From Flavobacterium lindanitolerans (lineage in GTDB: Bacteria; Bacteroidota; Bacteroidia; Flavobacteriales; Flavobacteriaceae): a stretch of 64,000 nucleotides of DNA. This document shows positions 54,772-62,808 of the stretch, one piece after another. The notes under the pieces were generated by a model, which saw only the letters and a list, made by a program, of their open reading frames with translations, was not told the DNA's origin and made no database searches. A program made the position numbers and the translations under genes. The stretch is taken from the NCBI RefSeq assembly GCF_002846575.1, contig NZ_PJND01000007.1, forward strand, positions 1,984,001-2,048,000, in the 5' to 3' direction. Numbering within the stretch: position 1 is the first letter of the stretch; each line of letters begins with the position of its first letter.

Positions 54772-55245
54772 TTATTTGTTTGTTGTTTGCATCTGTTTTT
54801 CTTCGGGTATGTCCGAGAAGATATTTTTGTCTGCGATTAGTGTATTGATAGTTTCAGCCACTTCAATAAAATGCAGCAGTTTTTCTTCCGGTATATGTTC
54901 CCTTATTTTTTCATTAAATTTAAGTACGGTGTTCTTAGAAAGCTCTCTTTTTTCTTTTCCGAACTTTGTAAGATGAATCAATACGCCACGTCCATCAACA
55001 GGATTTTTCTTTCGGGTTATCAATCCTTTTTCTTCCATCGATTTCAGTGTCCGGGTAAGGCTTGTAGGCTCCATACCCATTTTAGGACCTAAGGTTGTTG
55101 ATGGTGAACCTTTATCTTTGTCAAGGCTTAGCAAGGCAAATCCTGTGGCCATAGTGGCACCATATTTTGCGGCTTCTTCATTATACATTCTGGAGACGGC
55201 TTGCCAGGTCGCTCTTAGTATATAGTCTATAGTTTTATCTTTCAT
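54772..55245 (-). CDS. MarR-family regulator of the beta-oxidation operon
   Basis: A 157-aa winged-helix regulator. The recognition region is LGPKMGMEPTSLTRTLKSME, followed by the wing KGLITRKKNPVDGRGVLIHLT. First gene of the operon, 9 bp before the dehydrogenase/hydratase gene, so it most likely represses the operon and is released by a fatty acyl-CoA, as in comparable systems. The effector is inferred. Confidence 0.92.
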   Translation of the reverse strand: MKDKTIDYILRATWQAVSRMYNEEAAKYGATMATGFALLSLDKDKGSPSTTLGPKMGMEPTSLTRTLKSMEEKGLITRKKNPVDGRGVLIHLTKFGKEKRELSKNTVLKFNEKIREHIPEEKLLHFIEVAETINTLIADKNIFSDIPEEKQMQTTNK

Positions 55246-55412
55246 AAAGTATTAGGTTATTTCAAATATACAAAATAAAATATTATGCACGCATAGTAAA
55301 TGAGTTTATTTTTATTTTTTAACAGAAAAAAAATGATTTTAAACTTTTTCTAACTTTTACGCAATGTTCAATAAAGCTCATCAGGCATGAGGTTTGATTT
55401 GGATAAAAGCAT

Positions 55413-55436
55413 AAAAAAAGCCAGGCTACCCTGGCT
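55413..55436 (-). terminator. terminator of the Na+/H+ antiporter gene
   Basis: AGCCAGG / CCTGGCT with loop CTAC; seven As on the plus strand become the T run on the minus strand. Confidence 0.8.
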
Positions 55437-55461
55437 GATTTATTTCTTTTATTGATACAAA

Positions 55462-57033
55462 TTATTGAAATGACATTTTTTCTTCTTCAATGTCTAATCG
55501 GCGTAAATGCCTGCGCACGACTTCTTCATTGATATGATGGTCCTGATTCCAATCACGAAGCCACTGCCGTTGCTGGTCGAGTATAGAAAGATACACCGTT
55601 TTACATTCGACTATCATTGAAGCATCGTCCGGCAGATAGTTAGCGTCTTCCCATTTGCGGGCCATTTGTTGTAAAACAGCCTGTTCTTCGAGTTCTTTTG
55701 AAAAGTTACTTTTTAAATGTTCCAGACTTTGCTGCGTAAGCTTTTTATACATTTGATGGTACGATTCTTCATCGCTTAACGGATGGTCGTATTCCGGCAG
55801 GTTAAATTTCCGGATAATGAATGGTAATGTAAGTCCTTGCAATACCAAAGTAAGCAGGATGACTACAAAAGTGATAAACAGTATAAGGTGACGTTGCGGA
55901 AAAGGCATGCCGTTATCCAGATGAACCGGAATCGACAAGGCAGCTGCTAATGACACCACGCCTCGCATGCCCGCCCATCCTAAAACGAAGGGACCTTTTA
56001 TGCCAGGATTTCTTGTTTCGGCTACGGTAATAAAATTACGGGCAATCAATGTGACAATAACAGCGCCATAAGCACAGAGAATCCGTACAACAATAAGTAC
56101 ACCTGTAATCAGTACTCCATAGCCTATAGCGGTTGAAAGGCCTATAGCACCCAAACCGTCCACAATTTCAGGAAGTTCAAGCCCGATAAACATGAATACC
56201 AGTCCGTTGAGCACAAATACTAAGGATTCCCAAAAATTTACGGCCCGTAATCGGCTGCTGCTGGATAAAAACTGGTGACTTCTTTTAGAAAGAAATAAGC
56301 CACCACTAACAACAGATAATACACCGGAACTATGCAGTTCTTCCGCAAGCATATACATAATATAAGGAGCCACTAGTGTCAGTACTATATCCATATTGAC
56401 ATCTGTTGGCAGGAGCTTGTGTACTTTGAAGAATACAAAAGCTATAGACACGCCAATAGCTACTCCACCAAATACCATCCAGCTAAAATTGATGGCGGCT
56501 TCCTGTAATACGAACTGTCCCGTCCCGATAGCTATCAGGGCAAAACGGAAAACAATTAAGCTGGATGCATCATTGAGCAGACTTTCGCCTTCAAGCATGG
56601 AGGCCAATCGTTTGGGTACTTTTACAAATTTCAGAATGGCGCCAACACTCACGGCATCCGGAGGTGAAACAATACCGCCCAAAAGAAAACCAAGCGCCAG
56701 GGAAAATCCGGGAATAAAATGATTGGAAACAACTGCAACAACAAGAGCCGTAAGAAAAACAATCAGAAAGGCGAAACTGCCAATAATCCTGCGCCATCGC
56801 CAAAGCTCTTTCCATGAAGTAGACCATGCCGCTTCATATAAAAGCGGTGGCAAAAAGATAATAAAGATTAATTCGGGGTCAATTTTGACTAATGGAATAC
56901 CCGGAATAAAACTGATGGCAAGACCTGCCAATACCAATAGGATAGGATAAGCAACTTTGATTTTGTTGGCCAGCATTACTAAAAAAATAATGGCTAGGAT
57001 AACAGCAAGATAAAAAGGAAATTCGTGCAGCAT
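55462..57033 (-). CDS. CPA1-family Na+/H+ antiporter
   Basis: A 523-aa inner-membrane exchanger with about 12 helices (FPFYLAVILAIIFLVMLANK first) and a cytoplasmic tail of about 120 aa. The ion-binding region LLGGIVSPPDAVSVGAILK and SLLNDASSLIVFR is the NhaP/NHE-type active site with the key acidic residues. The start at MLHEFPFYLAVI is supported by a TATATTTG box that lies upstream of it but downstream of the alternative start 18 codons earlier. Confidence 0.92.
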   Translation of the reverse strand: MLHEFPFYLAVILAIIFLVMLANKIKVAYPILLVLAGLAISFIPGIPLVKIDPELIFIIFLPPLLYEAAWSTSWKELWRWRRIIGSFAFLIVFLTALVVAVVSNHFIPGFSLALGFLLGGIVSPPDAVSVGAILKFVKVPKRLASMLEGESLLNDASSLIVFRFALIAIGTGQFVLQEAAINFSWMVFGGVAIGVSIAFVFFKVHKLLPTDVNMDIVLTLVAPYIMYMLAEELHSSGVLSVVSGGLFLSKRSHQFLSSSSRLRAVNFWESLVFVLNGLVFMFIGLELPEIVDGLGAIGLSTAIGYGVLITGVLIVVRILCAYGAVIVTLIARNFITVAETRNPGIKGPFVLGWAGMRGVVSLAAALSIPVHLDNGMPFPQRHLILFITFVVILLTLVLQGLTLPFIIRKFNLPEYDHPLSDEESYHQMYKKLTQQSLEHLKSNFSKELEEQAVLQQMARKWEDANYLPDDASMIVECKTVYLSILDQQRQWLRDWNQDHHINEEVVRRHLRRLDIEEEKMSFQ

Positions 57034-57049
57034 TGGGTTTGTTTTGATA

Positions 57050-57057
57050 CAAATATA
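57050..57057 (-). promoter_or_regulatory. candidate -7 element for the antiporter gene
   Basis: On the minus strand TATATTTG, an exact TAnnTTTG, 16 bp before the chosen ATG; helps choose the start codon. Confidence 0.4.
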
Positions 57058-57175
57058 TAAATTTTGATAAGCCACATACATTAGCATGAAAGTATGTTAA
57101 TAGTGGTAGTTATGTTTTTTAAGAATTAATAATGTTTTCATAGATTTGAGAGTCGAAAAACTAAATTTTTTCCAA

Positions 57176-58282
57176 ATGAATCTTGCCCTAATGTATTTTT
57201 CTACGGGATCGTGCTTCCTTCTGAGCTTTTTGCTTTTTTTTCATCCATTGAAACAAAACAGCAAAGCAAATAGATGGCTTGCCTTTTTTGTAGTCCTTAT
57301 GGGCAGTTCTTTTTTAGGAATCAGTTTTGGAGAAGCAACCGGTTATCTGATTCTATTTCTAAATGCAATACAATTTCTGATGGCGCCAAGCCTTTTGCTG
57401 GCAACACTTTATTTTGTAAATCCGACCAAAACTCTTACACCAAAAGATGGGCTGCATTTTTTTCCTTTTCTATTCTATGTACTTATTGAATGCTTTCTTT
57501 TTTCTGGTGACGGAAGCCTGATAAGACAAAAAATGTTTAGCATTGGATATGCCGATTTCCTTGTCCGTGATTTGTTGCCTGTACAGCTGTTGCTATATAT
57601 TGGTTTGAGTTATTTTGCCTTAGCACGTCACGAAAAGAACCTACGATTGATAACAGCCTCTGTCAAAGAAATCAATCTCGAGTGGCTCCGGTATTTTTTA
57701 CTGATTCTGGCTCTTGTTTTACTATTCTGGATAAATGATGCTTTGGTAGGAATGTCTTTTATGCTAAAAGTAATGCCAGTAGCCTATGCTATCTCTGCTT
57801 TTTTTCTGGCGTATTTTTCGATCAGACAGCGAACCATTTTCGCTTTTGACAAAAAAGAGTTGCAGGACATTTCAGAGCTTTTTGAAACACCACAAAATGA
57901 CGATTCAAAAAAATCGGCGCGTTTGGAAAAAAATGAAGTTGAAATACTATCGGAACAACTCGACAGACTGATGACGGACGAAAAGATTTTTTTAGACAAT
58001 GAATTAAGTCTCCCGATTCTGGCTGACAAACTCAAAATCAGTATTCATGATACTTCTTATCTGATTAATGAAGTAACAGGCAATAATTTTTACAACTACA
58101 TCAATAGTAAAAGAGTTGAAGAAGCAAAACGGCTACTGTTGTCTGACAAGTCAGAAGGACTGAATATGTTGGGTATTGCCTTTGCTTCGGGTTTTAATTC
58201 AAAGACCACTTTTAATACGGCTTTTAAAAAATGGGCTGGTTTGTCACCCAGCCAATATCAGAAGCAAAATATAAAGAAATAA
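57176..58282 (+). CDS. AraC-type regulator with an N-terminal membrane domain
   Basis: The 368-aa protein starts at MNLALMYFSTGSCFLLSFLL; a TTG ten codons upstream is less likely. It has seven membrane helices in the first 225 residues, a charged linker, and a C-terminal AraC helix-turn-helix (LPILADKLKISIHDTSYLINE; MLGIAFASGFNSKTTFNTAFKKWAGLSPSQY). Such membrane-bound AraC proteins are frequent in Flavobacteriia; what they sense is unknown. The gene downstream on the same strand (74 bp) encodes a secreted Ntn hydrolase. Confidence 0.88.
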   Translation: MNLALMYFSTGSCFLLSFLLFFHPLKQNSKANRWLAFFVVLMGSSFLGISFGEATGYLILFLNAIQFLMAPSLLLATLYFVNPTKTLTPKDGLHFFPFLFYVLIECFLFSGDGSLIRQKMFSIGYADFLVRDLLPVQLLLYIGLSYFALARHEKNLRLITASVKEINLEWLRYFLLILALVLLFWINDALVGMSFMLKVMPVAYAISAFFLAYFSIRQRTIFAFDKKELQDISELFETPQNDDSKKSARLEKNEVEILSEQLDRLMTDEKIFLDNELSLPILADKLKISIHDTSYLINEVTGNNFYNYINSKRVEEAKRLLLSDKSEGLNMLGIAFASGFNSKTTFNTAFKKWAGLSPSQYQKQNIKK

Positions 58283-58356
58283 ATCGGTTCGGCTGGATAA
58301 ACACGAACAGGCAGGTATATTTTTCAGGCTAATTTTGGCCTTTTAAACTCCTATTT

Positions 58357-59760
58357 ATGAAATCCACTCTATTTTTTTTAGTACTCATTTTTTTCGGCAT
58401 AGAATTATCAAATGCCTGTACAATTTTTATGGCCAATGACGGACGAAACGTCTGGATTGGAAACAATGAAGATGAAGATACTTCTCTTTCTTATCGGTTA
58501 TGGTATTTTCCCGTTTCAGGGAAATCATACGGTTATATGATTTGGACGGAATTATCGGATGATGAAAAAATAAATGGTCTGATGTATAAAAATCCGCAAG
58601 GCGGTATGAATGAACATGGCTTGTTTCTGGATTATACGGCAATTGATGCAATAGCTGTTTCTCATGACCCTAAAAAGAAAAATAGGGAAGAAGAAGTAGT
58701 TACCTATATCCTGAAAAACTGTAAAACTGTCAAAGAAGCCCTGAAATTTATTTCAAAATATAACCTGGTACGATTGACGGGAGCCCAGCTTTTTATTGGT
58801 GATGCCAATGGTGATTATGCCACTGTTCACGGAAGTTTTATTGAGACGAAAGCAACTGACAACTTTGCTCTGACTAATTATTGCATTAAAAATGGGCATT
58901 ATGAAACATGCTGGCGCAGAGATGTAGCCAATGATTATTTAAAGAAGAAAGGTACTTATGCTTTGCAGGATATTATCACTATCCTCCAACGAACGGCTCA
59001 AAAGAAACCAAGTAATACTATAACCAATTATTCTATGGCTGTGGAGTTAAAAAAGAAAAATTTTCACCTGTACTATAAAAATGATTTTAAAACGCCAGTT
59101 GTTATTTCATTGGCTGAAGAATTAAAAAAAGGAAAACATTTTCAGGATATGGCTACCTATTTCCCTAAGAGTATTTATCAGATAATAATTGATAAGTATA
59201 GTACAGATGGTATTGATGGTGCTATTTCAGCCTATGATTCTTTACGGCAAAATCACTCAAAAGAATACAATTTTAATAACCATGAAGTAATTGAACTGGC
59301 AATACAAGCCATAGCGATTGGTAAGGCAAATGATGGTATCCGTTTTCTTGAATGCCTAAAAAAATATGAACCTGAGAATAAAGAAATTGATACATGGCTG
59401 GGTGTTGCTAATAGAAAAGAAGGACGATTAGAAGAAAGCAATCACTATTTTACCAAAGTTTTTGATAATGATCCTGAAAATTATGTCGCCACTTTATTTG
59501 GAAAACAACAGGACCAAACTGTAATGTTTCAAATGAACGATTTTGAAGGAGCAGAAGAGGTCTTCTTATCAGGTGATTTCTCCGAATGGAAACCAATATC
59601 AATGCAGCGGATAAATGACCGATGGGCATGTACAGTCACGCTTCCAAAAGGAGAATACCATTATAAATTCATTGTCAATGGAATTTATTTAGCGGATCAG
59701 CTTAATTTATTATACACAGGCTCCGGGCCTTACATTTACTCTATTCTTTACGTTTGGTAA
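58357..59760 (+). CDS. secreted Ntn-hydrolase / TPR-like / AMPK-type glycogen-binding fusion
   Basis: A 467-aa protein in three parts. A signal peptide of about 20 residues ends SNA, leaving Cys21 as N-terminal nucleophile of an Ntn hydrolase of the penicillin-V-acylase/carcinine-hydrolase type (CTIFMANDGRNVWIGNNEDED, NPQGGMNEHGLFLDYTA, LTGAQLFIGDANGDYATVHG). Helical repeats follow (about 280-370). The end (about 385-467) is an AMPK1_CBM/E-set domain (FLSGDFSEWKPISMQRI, LPKGEYHYKFIVNG). The hydrolase probably cleaves an amide bond of a peptide-like or acyl substrate. The carbohydrate-binding tail is unusual for this family. Confidence 0.82.
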   Translation: MKSTLFFLVLIFFGIELSNACTIFMANDGRNVWIGNNEDEDTSLSYRLWYFPVSGKSYGYMIWTELSDDEKINGLMYKNPQGGMNEHGLFLDYTAIDAIAVSHDPKKKNREEEVVTYILKNCKTVKEALKFISKYNLVRLTGAQLFIGDANGDYATVHGSFIETKATDNFALTNYCIKNGHYETCWRRDVANDYLKKKGTYALQDIITILQRTAQKKPSNTITNYSMAVELKKKNFHLYYKNDFKTPVVISLAEELKKGKHFQDMATYFPKSIYQIIIDKYSTDGIDGAISAYDSLRQNHSKEYNFNNHEVIELAIQAIAIGKANDGIRFLECLKKYEPENKEIDTWLGVANRKEGRLEESNHYFTKVFDNDPENYVATLFGKQQDQTVMFQMNDFEGAEEVFLSGDFSEWKPISMQRINDRWACTVTLPKGEYHYKFIVNGIYLADQLNLLYTGSGPYIYSILYVW

Positions 59761-59800
59761 CTCATTTTCATTAGTATTGTTCAAAAAAGCACTAAAATAT

Positions 59801-59830
59801 TTTGTGCAACCAAAAAGTTGCTTATATTTG
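59801..59830 (+). promoter_or_regulatory. promoter of the AHSA1 gene
   Basis: TTTG (59801-59804) and TATATTTG (59823-59830) are separated by 18 bp, close to the Bacteroidetes consensus. It lies about 105 bp before the start codon. Confidence 0.6.
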
Positions 59831-59845
59831 CAACTGAATGGTTGC
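59806..59845. promoter_or_regulatory. twin palindromic operators GCAAC-N6-GTTGC
   Basis: GCAACCAAAAAGTTGC (59806-59821) and GCAACTGAATGGTTGC (59830-59845) are two 16-bp palindromes with identical arms, centres 24 bp apart, flanking the -7 element. The arrangement looks like a repressor site of an ArsR-type regulator, the class usually linked to AHSA1 genes. No such regulator is adjacent. Confidence 0.65.
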
Positions 59846-59933
59846 TAATAAATAATAGAATAAAGCAATCTTCTAAATTTTGTATAAAGTGTTTTGCTAA
59901 CTGGATAATATTGAATAACTTAAATCAAAAAAA

Positions 59934-60428
59934 ATGGGACACAATCTTTTAATGAATTTTACCGTTGATAAGGAAAATAACAAAATCAGGGTAGAAAGAG
60001 AATTTGCAGCAACCCGTGACAGAGTATGGGCTGCCTGGACCAAAAGTGAACTTTTAGACCAATGGTGGGCACCAAAACCATGGAAAGCGGAAACTAAGGC
60101 CATGGATTTCAGTGACGGAGGATTTTGGCTTTATGCTATGGTTGGTCCAGATGGTTCAAAACATTGGGCAAGGGCAGACTTTGAAAAAATCAGGGAATTG
60201 GAAAGTTTTTCTACGTTTGATGCTTTCTGTGATGAAAACGGAACCGTAGATACCAGTTTCGAAAGGTCGTTCTGGACTAATACATTTAAGGAACAATCCG
60301 GCTCAACGATTGTCAATATCGAAATAGTGTATAAAAGTTTGGAGGACCTTGAAAAGATAATAGCAATGGGCTTCAAAGAAGGATTTACTGCCGGATTGGA
60401 AAATCTGGATGCGCTTTTGGCATCGTAA
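59934..60428 (+). CDS. SRPBCC/AHSA1-family protein
   Basis: A 164-aa soluble START-like protein. Motifs REFAATRDRVWAAWTKSELLDQWWAP and MDFSDGGFWLYAMVGPDG are typical of the AHSA1-like bacterial branch with a hydrophobic ligand cavity. No enzymatic role is known. It is a single-gene unit with a strong promoter, twin operators and a terminator. Confidence 0.9.
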   Translation: MGHNLLMNFTVDKENNKIRVEREFAATRDRVWAAWTKSELLDQWWAPKPWKAETKAMDFSDGGFWLYAMVGPDGSKHWARADFEKIRELESFSTFDAFCDENGTVDTSFERSFWTNTFKEQSGSTIVNIEIVYKSLEDLEKIIAMGFKEGFTAGLENLDALLAS

Positions 60429-60453
60429 TACGATTTTTTATAAAGCATATCAT

Positions 60454-60484
60454 AGGCTGCCAATACCAACCGGCAGCCTTTTTT
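60454..60484 (+). terminator. terminator of the AHSA1 gene
   Basis: AGGCTGCC / GGCAGCCT with a 10-base loop and six Ts. Confidence 0.82.
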
Positions 60485-60519
60485 ATATGTTTCTAAGTTT
60501 AGTAAAAAACTTTTGCTCC

Positions 60520-61353
60520 TTATAGAAACAGCCAGTTTATCGTGGCATTTTCCTGTAAAGAAACCGACTTAAAAAATGCTTTGGGAGCTAATCCCGTAAA
60601 GGCTTTAAAATCTTTGATAAGGTGTGACTGGTCATAAAAAGAGCTGTCGTAATTCAAGGTTCCTTTGTTTTTATCGTTATTGGCAAGCCCGGTATTTTTA
60701 GCCATCGTTTCCCTGAATCGTTGGATTTTTCTAAATTCTGAAGGTGTCTTGCCTAAATGGATATGGAACTGTCTTGCAATATTTTGCCGGCTCGTGTGGT
60801 GTTTTGCTGCAAGCTGTTCAATAGAAGCTGCTTCAGCATTTTGTGTCAGTTCCAGCGCCACATCCTGTATTAAAGGATTTTCAAAACCGATTAGTTTGGA
60901 TAGCCAGTATTTTTCAATCTGGTTTCGCTGTTCTTCCATGTTACTTTCATTTAAGATTGATTTAAAGGTCGTTTCATAATCTTCGAAAGGAATAAAAGAA
61001 CTGGAATAGTTTTCAAGATAATATTTCAACTGTTTTGGAATAAAGGCATTCAGTCCTAATGGCTTGAAGTAAAAAGTAATTTCTCTGATTTTACCTTCAT
61101 AATGTATTTTGAAAGGTTTTTTATAATGGCAGATAAGTGTGGAAATAAAAGGAACTCCTTTTTTTTCTTTGGCAAAAGCACCATTATTATCCATCACTAA
61201 TCGGGTATTGTCAAGCACGGATACAATACTAAAATTGTTTGGGAAAGTAAAATACTCCACAGTAGGTTCATTTCTTTCTTTTTCTAAGAAATAATAACCT
61301 TCGAGATATTGGGAAAGGAGTTTACTTTTGGGCTTGAAATACTGTAGCTGCAT
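60520..61353 (-). CDS. AraC-family regulator
   Basis: The 277-aa protein has an N-terminal ligand domain of the type starting with FKPKSKLLSQYLEGYYFLE, as in DUF6597-containing AraC proteins. The C-terminal DNA-binding part carries IEQLAAKHHTSRQNIARQFHIHLGKTPSEF and YDSSFYDQSHLIKDFKAFTGLAPKAFF (each in two helices). Downstream of it, convergent, is the AHSA1 gene; target genes are unknown. Confidence 0.88.
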   Translation of the reverse strand: MQLQYFKPKSKLLSQYLEGYYFLEKERNEPTVEYFTFPNNFSIVSVLDNTRLVMDNNGAFAKEKKGVPFISTLICHYKKPFKIHYEGKIREITFYFKPLGLNAFIPKQLKYYLENYSSSFIPFEDYETTFKSILNESNMEEQRNQIEKYWLSKLIGFENPLIQDVALELTQNAEAASIEQLAAKHHTSRQNIARQFHIHLGKTPSEFRKIQRFRETMAKNTGLANNDKNKGTLNYDSSFYDQSHLIKDFKAFTGLAPKAFFKSVSLQENATINWLFL

Positions 61354-61400
61354 GATGCTAAGTTCTGTTTTTATCTGATATAGACGATAGGTGTTGGGAT

Positions 61401-62423
61401 TTATTTAACGGGCAAATCGTATTTTCTCAATGCCTTTTTATGTTTGTCACTGATTCGCTGTCTTAGGCTTTCGGGTGCCAGTACTTCAATTCCTTCCCCA
61501 AATCCCATAATCAGTCTTTCGAATTCGTAATTGATTTTTAACATCAAGCTGATTACAATGCTTCTGTCTTCCCGATGTTCTTCTATCTTTTGGGAGTGGT
61601 GGAATGGTTTTGTTATTACATACGGTGCATTATCGGAATCTATCCATAAACGAATAGTTCTGACTCGCTGTCCCTGGTTGACCGTAACACCAATGACATC
61701 TTTATAAAAATTTTCGGCATTGAAATTTTCTTCCGCATACGGATGAGCAAAATCAAAATCTACTGCCTCAATGCGGTCTAATGCCAGGTTAACAATAGGC
61801 TGGGATACTTTTTTCTTACCAACCAGAAACCAGCGGTTGTTGAATTCCTTTAATATATATGGATGGAAGATAAACTGCTGTGGTTCTCTGGATTTGAACG
61901 ATTTATAATTAAGTACTACTACAACTTTCTTAATAATGGCCTGGTAGAGTATGTCAAGAAAATGCAATCCTTTTAGGTTTTCGTTTTTGTCCAGATAAAT
62001 AACGGGTTGCGTATGCGATTTCTCCGCATAAATCTTATCTTCAAGACGCTGTAATATATCGGATACATCGCTGAACAAAGAAAAATCTTTAAACTGTTTG
62101 AGCATGGAAACGGTTTCGGTCAATACATTGATATCTGTTTCAGTTAATGGGATGTCGGTAATAGTATATTCTTCGTCTTCATATTTGTAATACTTTTTGT
62201 CATAGACGACAATAGGCGCATTGTAGCCCAGTTTTTCACTTCGCATAAGCTGGATGTCGAGTTGTGTTGTCCTCTTGCTTACGGAACTTTCTTTGCCTTC
62301 ATATTCAAACAATGCTTCAGAACAGGCTTCCATTAAATCTTCCAGAGTCCATTTCCTGTACTGGTTTTGCAGGCATTTGTCAATGGTTTTATAACGGATA
62401 AGAGCATTTTTGTTTTGAGACAT
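61401..62423 (-). CDS. WYL-domain transcriptional regulator, probable controller of the tRNA-like RNA and rtcB
   Basis: The 340-aa protein has an N-terminal winged helix (about 1-75; RYKTIDKCLQNQYRKWTLED, SVSKRTTQLDIQLM), a WYL domain (about 150-225; VLNYKSFKSREPQQFIFHPY, NNRWFLVGKK) and a C-terminal WCX-like domain (about 245-335). WYL domains bind nucleic acids or nucleotides and often regulate RNA-repair or defence genes. It is divergent from a tRNA-like RNA, and a palindrome overlapping its own -33 element is repeated exactly before the downstream rtcB gene. Control of these genes is inferred from that. Confidence 0.9.
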   Translation of the reverse strand: MSQNKNALIRYKTIDKCLQNQYRKWTLEDLMEACSEALFEYEGKESSVSKRTTQLDIQLMRSEKLGYNAPIVVYDKKYYKYEDEEYTITDIPLTETDINVLTETVSMLKQFKDFSLFSDVSDILQRLEDKIYAEKSHTQPVIYLDKNENLKGLHFLDILYQAIIKKVVVVLNYKSFKSREPQQFIFHPYILKEFNNRWFLVGKKKVSQPIVNLALDRIEAVDFDFAHPYAEENFNAENFYKDVIGVTVNQGQRVRTIRLWIDSDNAPYVITKPFHHSQKIEEHREDRSIVISLMLKINYEFERLIMGFGEGIEVLAPESLRQRISDKHKKALRKYDLPVK

Positions 62424-62473
62424 TTTTTCAGATTTTAAATAGAAAGTGACAAAGAGGCATTTATTGGTTTAAT

Positions 62474-62504
62474 CAAAAATAAAAATTCCTTTTTACTGCG
62501 CAAA
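62474..62504 (-). promoter_or_regulatory. promoter of the WYL regulator gene
   Basis: On the minus strand TTTG (62501-62504) and TATTTTTG (62474-62481) are separated by 19 bp, an almost ideal Bacteroidetes promoter. The -33 element sits inside the shared palindrome, so binding there would repress the gene. Confidence 0.6.
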
Positions 62505-62515
62505 ATAATTGCGTA
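62497..62515. promoter_or_regulatory. palindromic operator, copy 1 (WYL gene / tRNA-like RNA)
   Basis: TGCGCAAAATAATTGCGTA contains the arms CGCAA and TTGCG around AATAA. The same 19 bases, and two more to the left, occur at 63552-63570 before rtcB. It lies between divergent transcripts. Confidence 0.75.
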
Positions 62516-62525
62516 GGAATACTGT

Positions 62526-62544
62526 CATCTTTGTACTATCAAAA
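62526..62544 (+). promoter_or_regulatory. conserved start-region block of the tRNA-like RNA
   Basis: CATCTTTGTACTATCAAAA resembles a -7 element of the form CAnnTTTG followed by a probable start site a few bases before the acceptor stem. The rtcB promoter has CAGCTTTGTACCATCAAAA at nearly the same distance from the palindrome. A canonical -33 is missing at both, which suggests an activator is needed. Confidence 0.5.
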
Positions 62545-62545
62545 T

Positions 62546-62737
62546 GGCCTTGTAGCTTAAAGGGAAAAGCCTGTGGCAAAATTTACTGGCCATTGAGTTT
62601 ACGGATATTCTGGTTAGACCTGCGCGGACTAATGGGTAGAATTTACAGAAGCACCGAAATCGTGAGGGAAAGTAGGGAAGCGTATTTGCAGCCGTAATGC
62701 CCGAGAGGGAATGTGAGTTCGAATCTCATCAAGGTTA
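62546..62737 (+). ncRNA. tRNA-like RNA with a large insert in place of the anticodon arm
   Basis: The two ends fold like a tRNA. Acceptor GGCCTTG pairs with CAAGGTT (5 Watson-Crick and 2 G-U pairs), followed by A as discriminator. TA joins to a D arm GCTT/AAGC with loop AAAGGGAA. A T arm GTGAG/CTCAT closes the canonical loop TTCGAAT. Between D and T arms lie about 142 bases instead of about 22, with possible helices: TTACGG (62599-62604) with CCGTAA (62692-62697), a hairpin 62607-62642, CACCGA/TCGTG, and CCC-GAGA-GGG with a GNRA loop. No anticodon stem or CCA is encoded. A terminator follows. No conserved coding frame is evident. Confidence 0.65.
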
Positions 62738-62744
62738 CATTCAG

Positions 62745-62780
62745 AAACCAATCAGAATCATTTTGATTGGTTTAGTCTTT
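62745..62780 (+). terminator. terminator of the tRNA-like RNA
   Basis: AAACCAATCA / TGATTGGTTT with a 9-base loop, then AGTCTTTT. It begins eight bases past the acceptor stem, defining a transcript of about 200-240 nt. Confidence 0.75.
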
Positions 62781-62808
62781 TAAGTTGTATTGTTTCGGAT
62801 TTATTTTT

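Noticed and set aside
49152..55245. Horizontally acquired gene cluster
   Set aside because: Base composition, promoters and gene order look like the flavobacterial core; no integrase or mobile-element sign was seen.
62509..62697. Open frame of about 62 codons across the tRNA-like RNA
   Set aside because: It covers tRNA-like arms and shows no domain or secretion signal; the RNA structure and terminator explain the region better.
62546..62737. Ordinary tRNA gene interrupted by a group I intron
   Set aside because: The 142-base insert is shorter than typical group I introns, I see no convincing intron core, and the D arm is not followed by half of an anticodon stem that could rejoin with a partner before the T arm.
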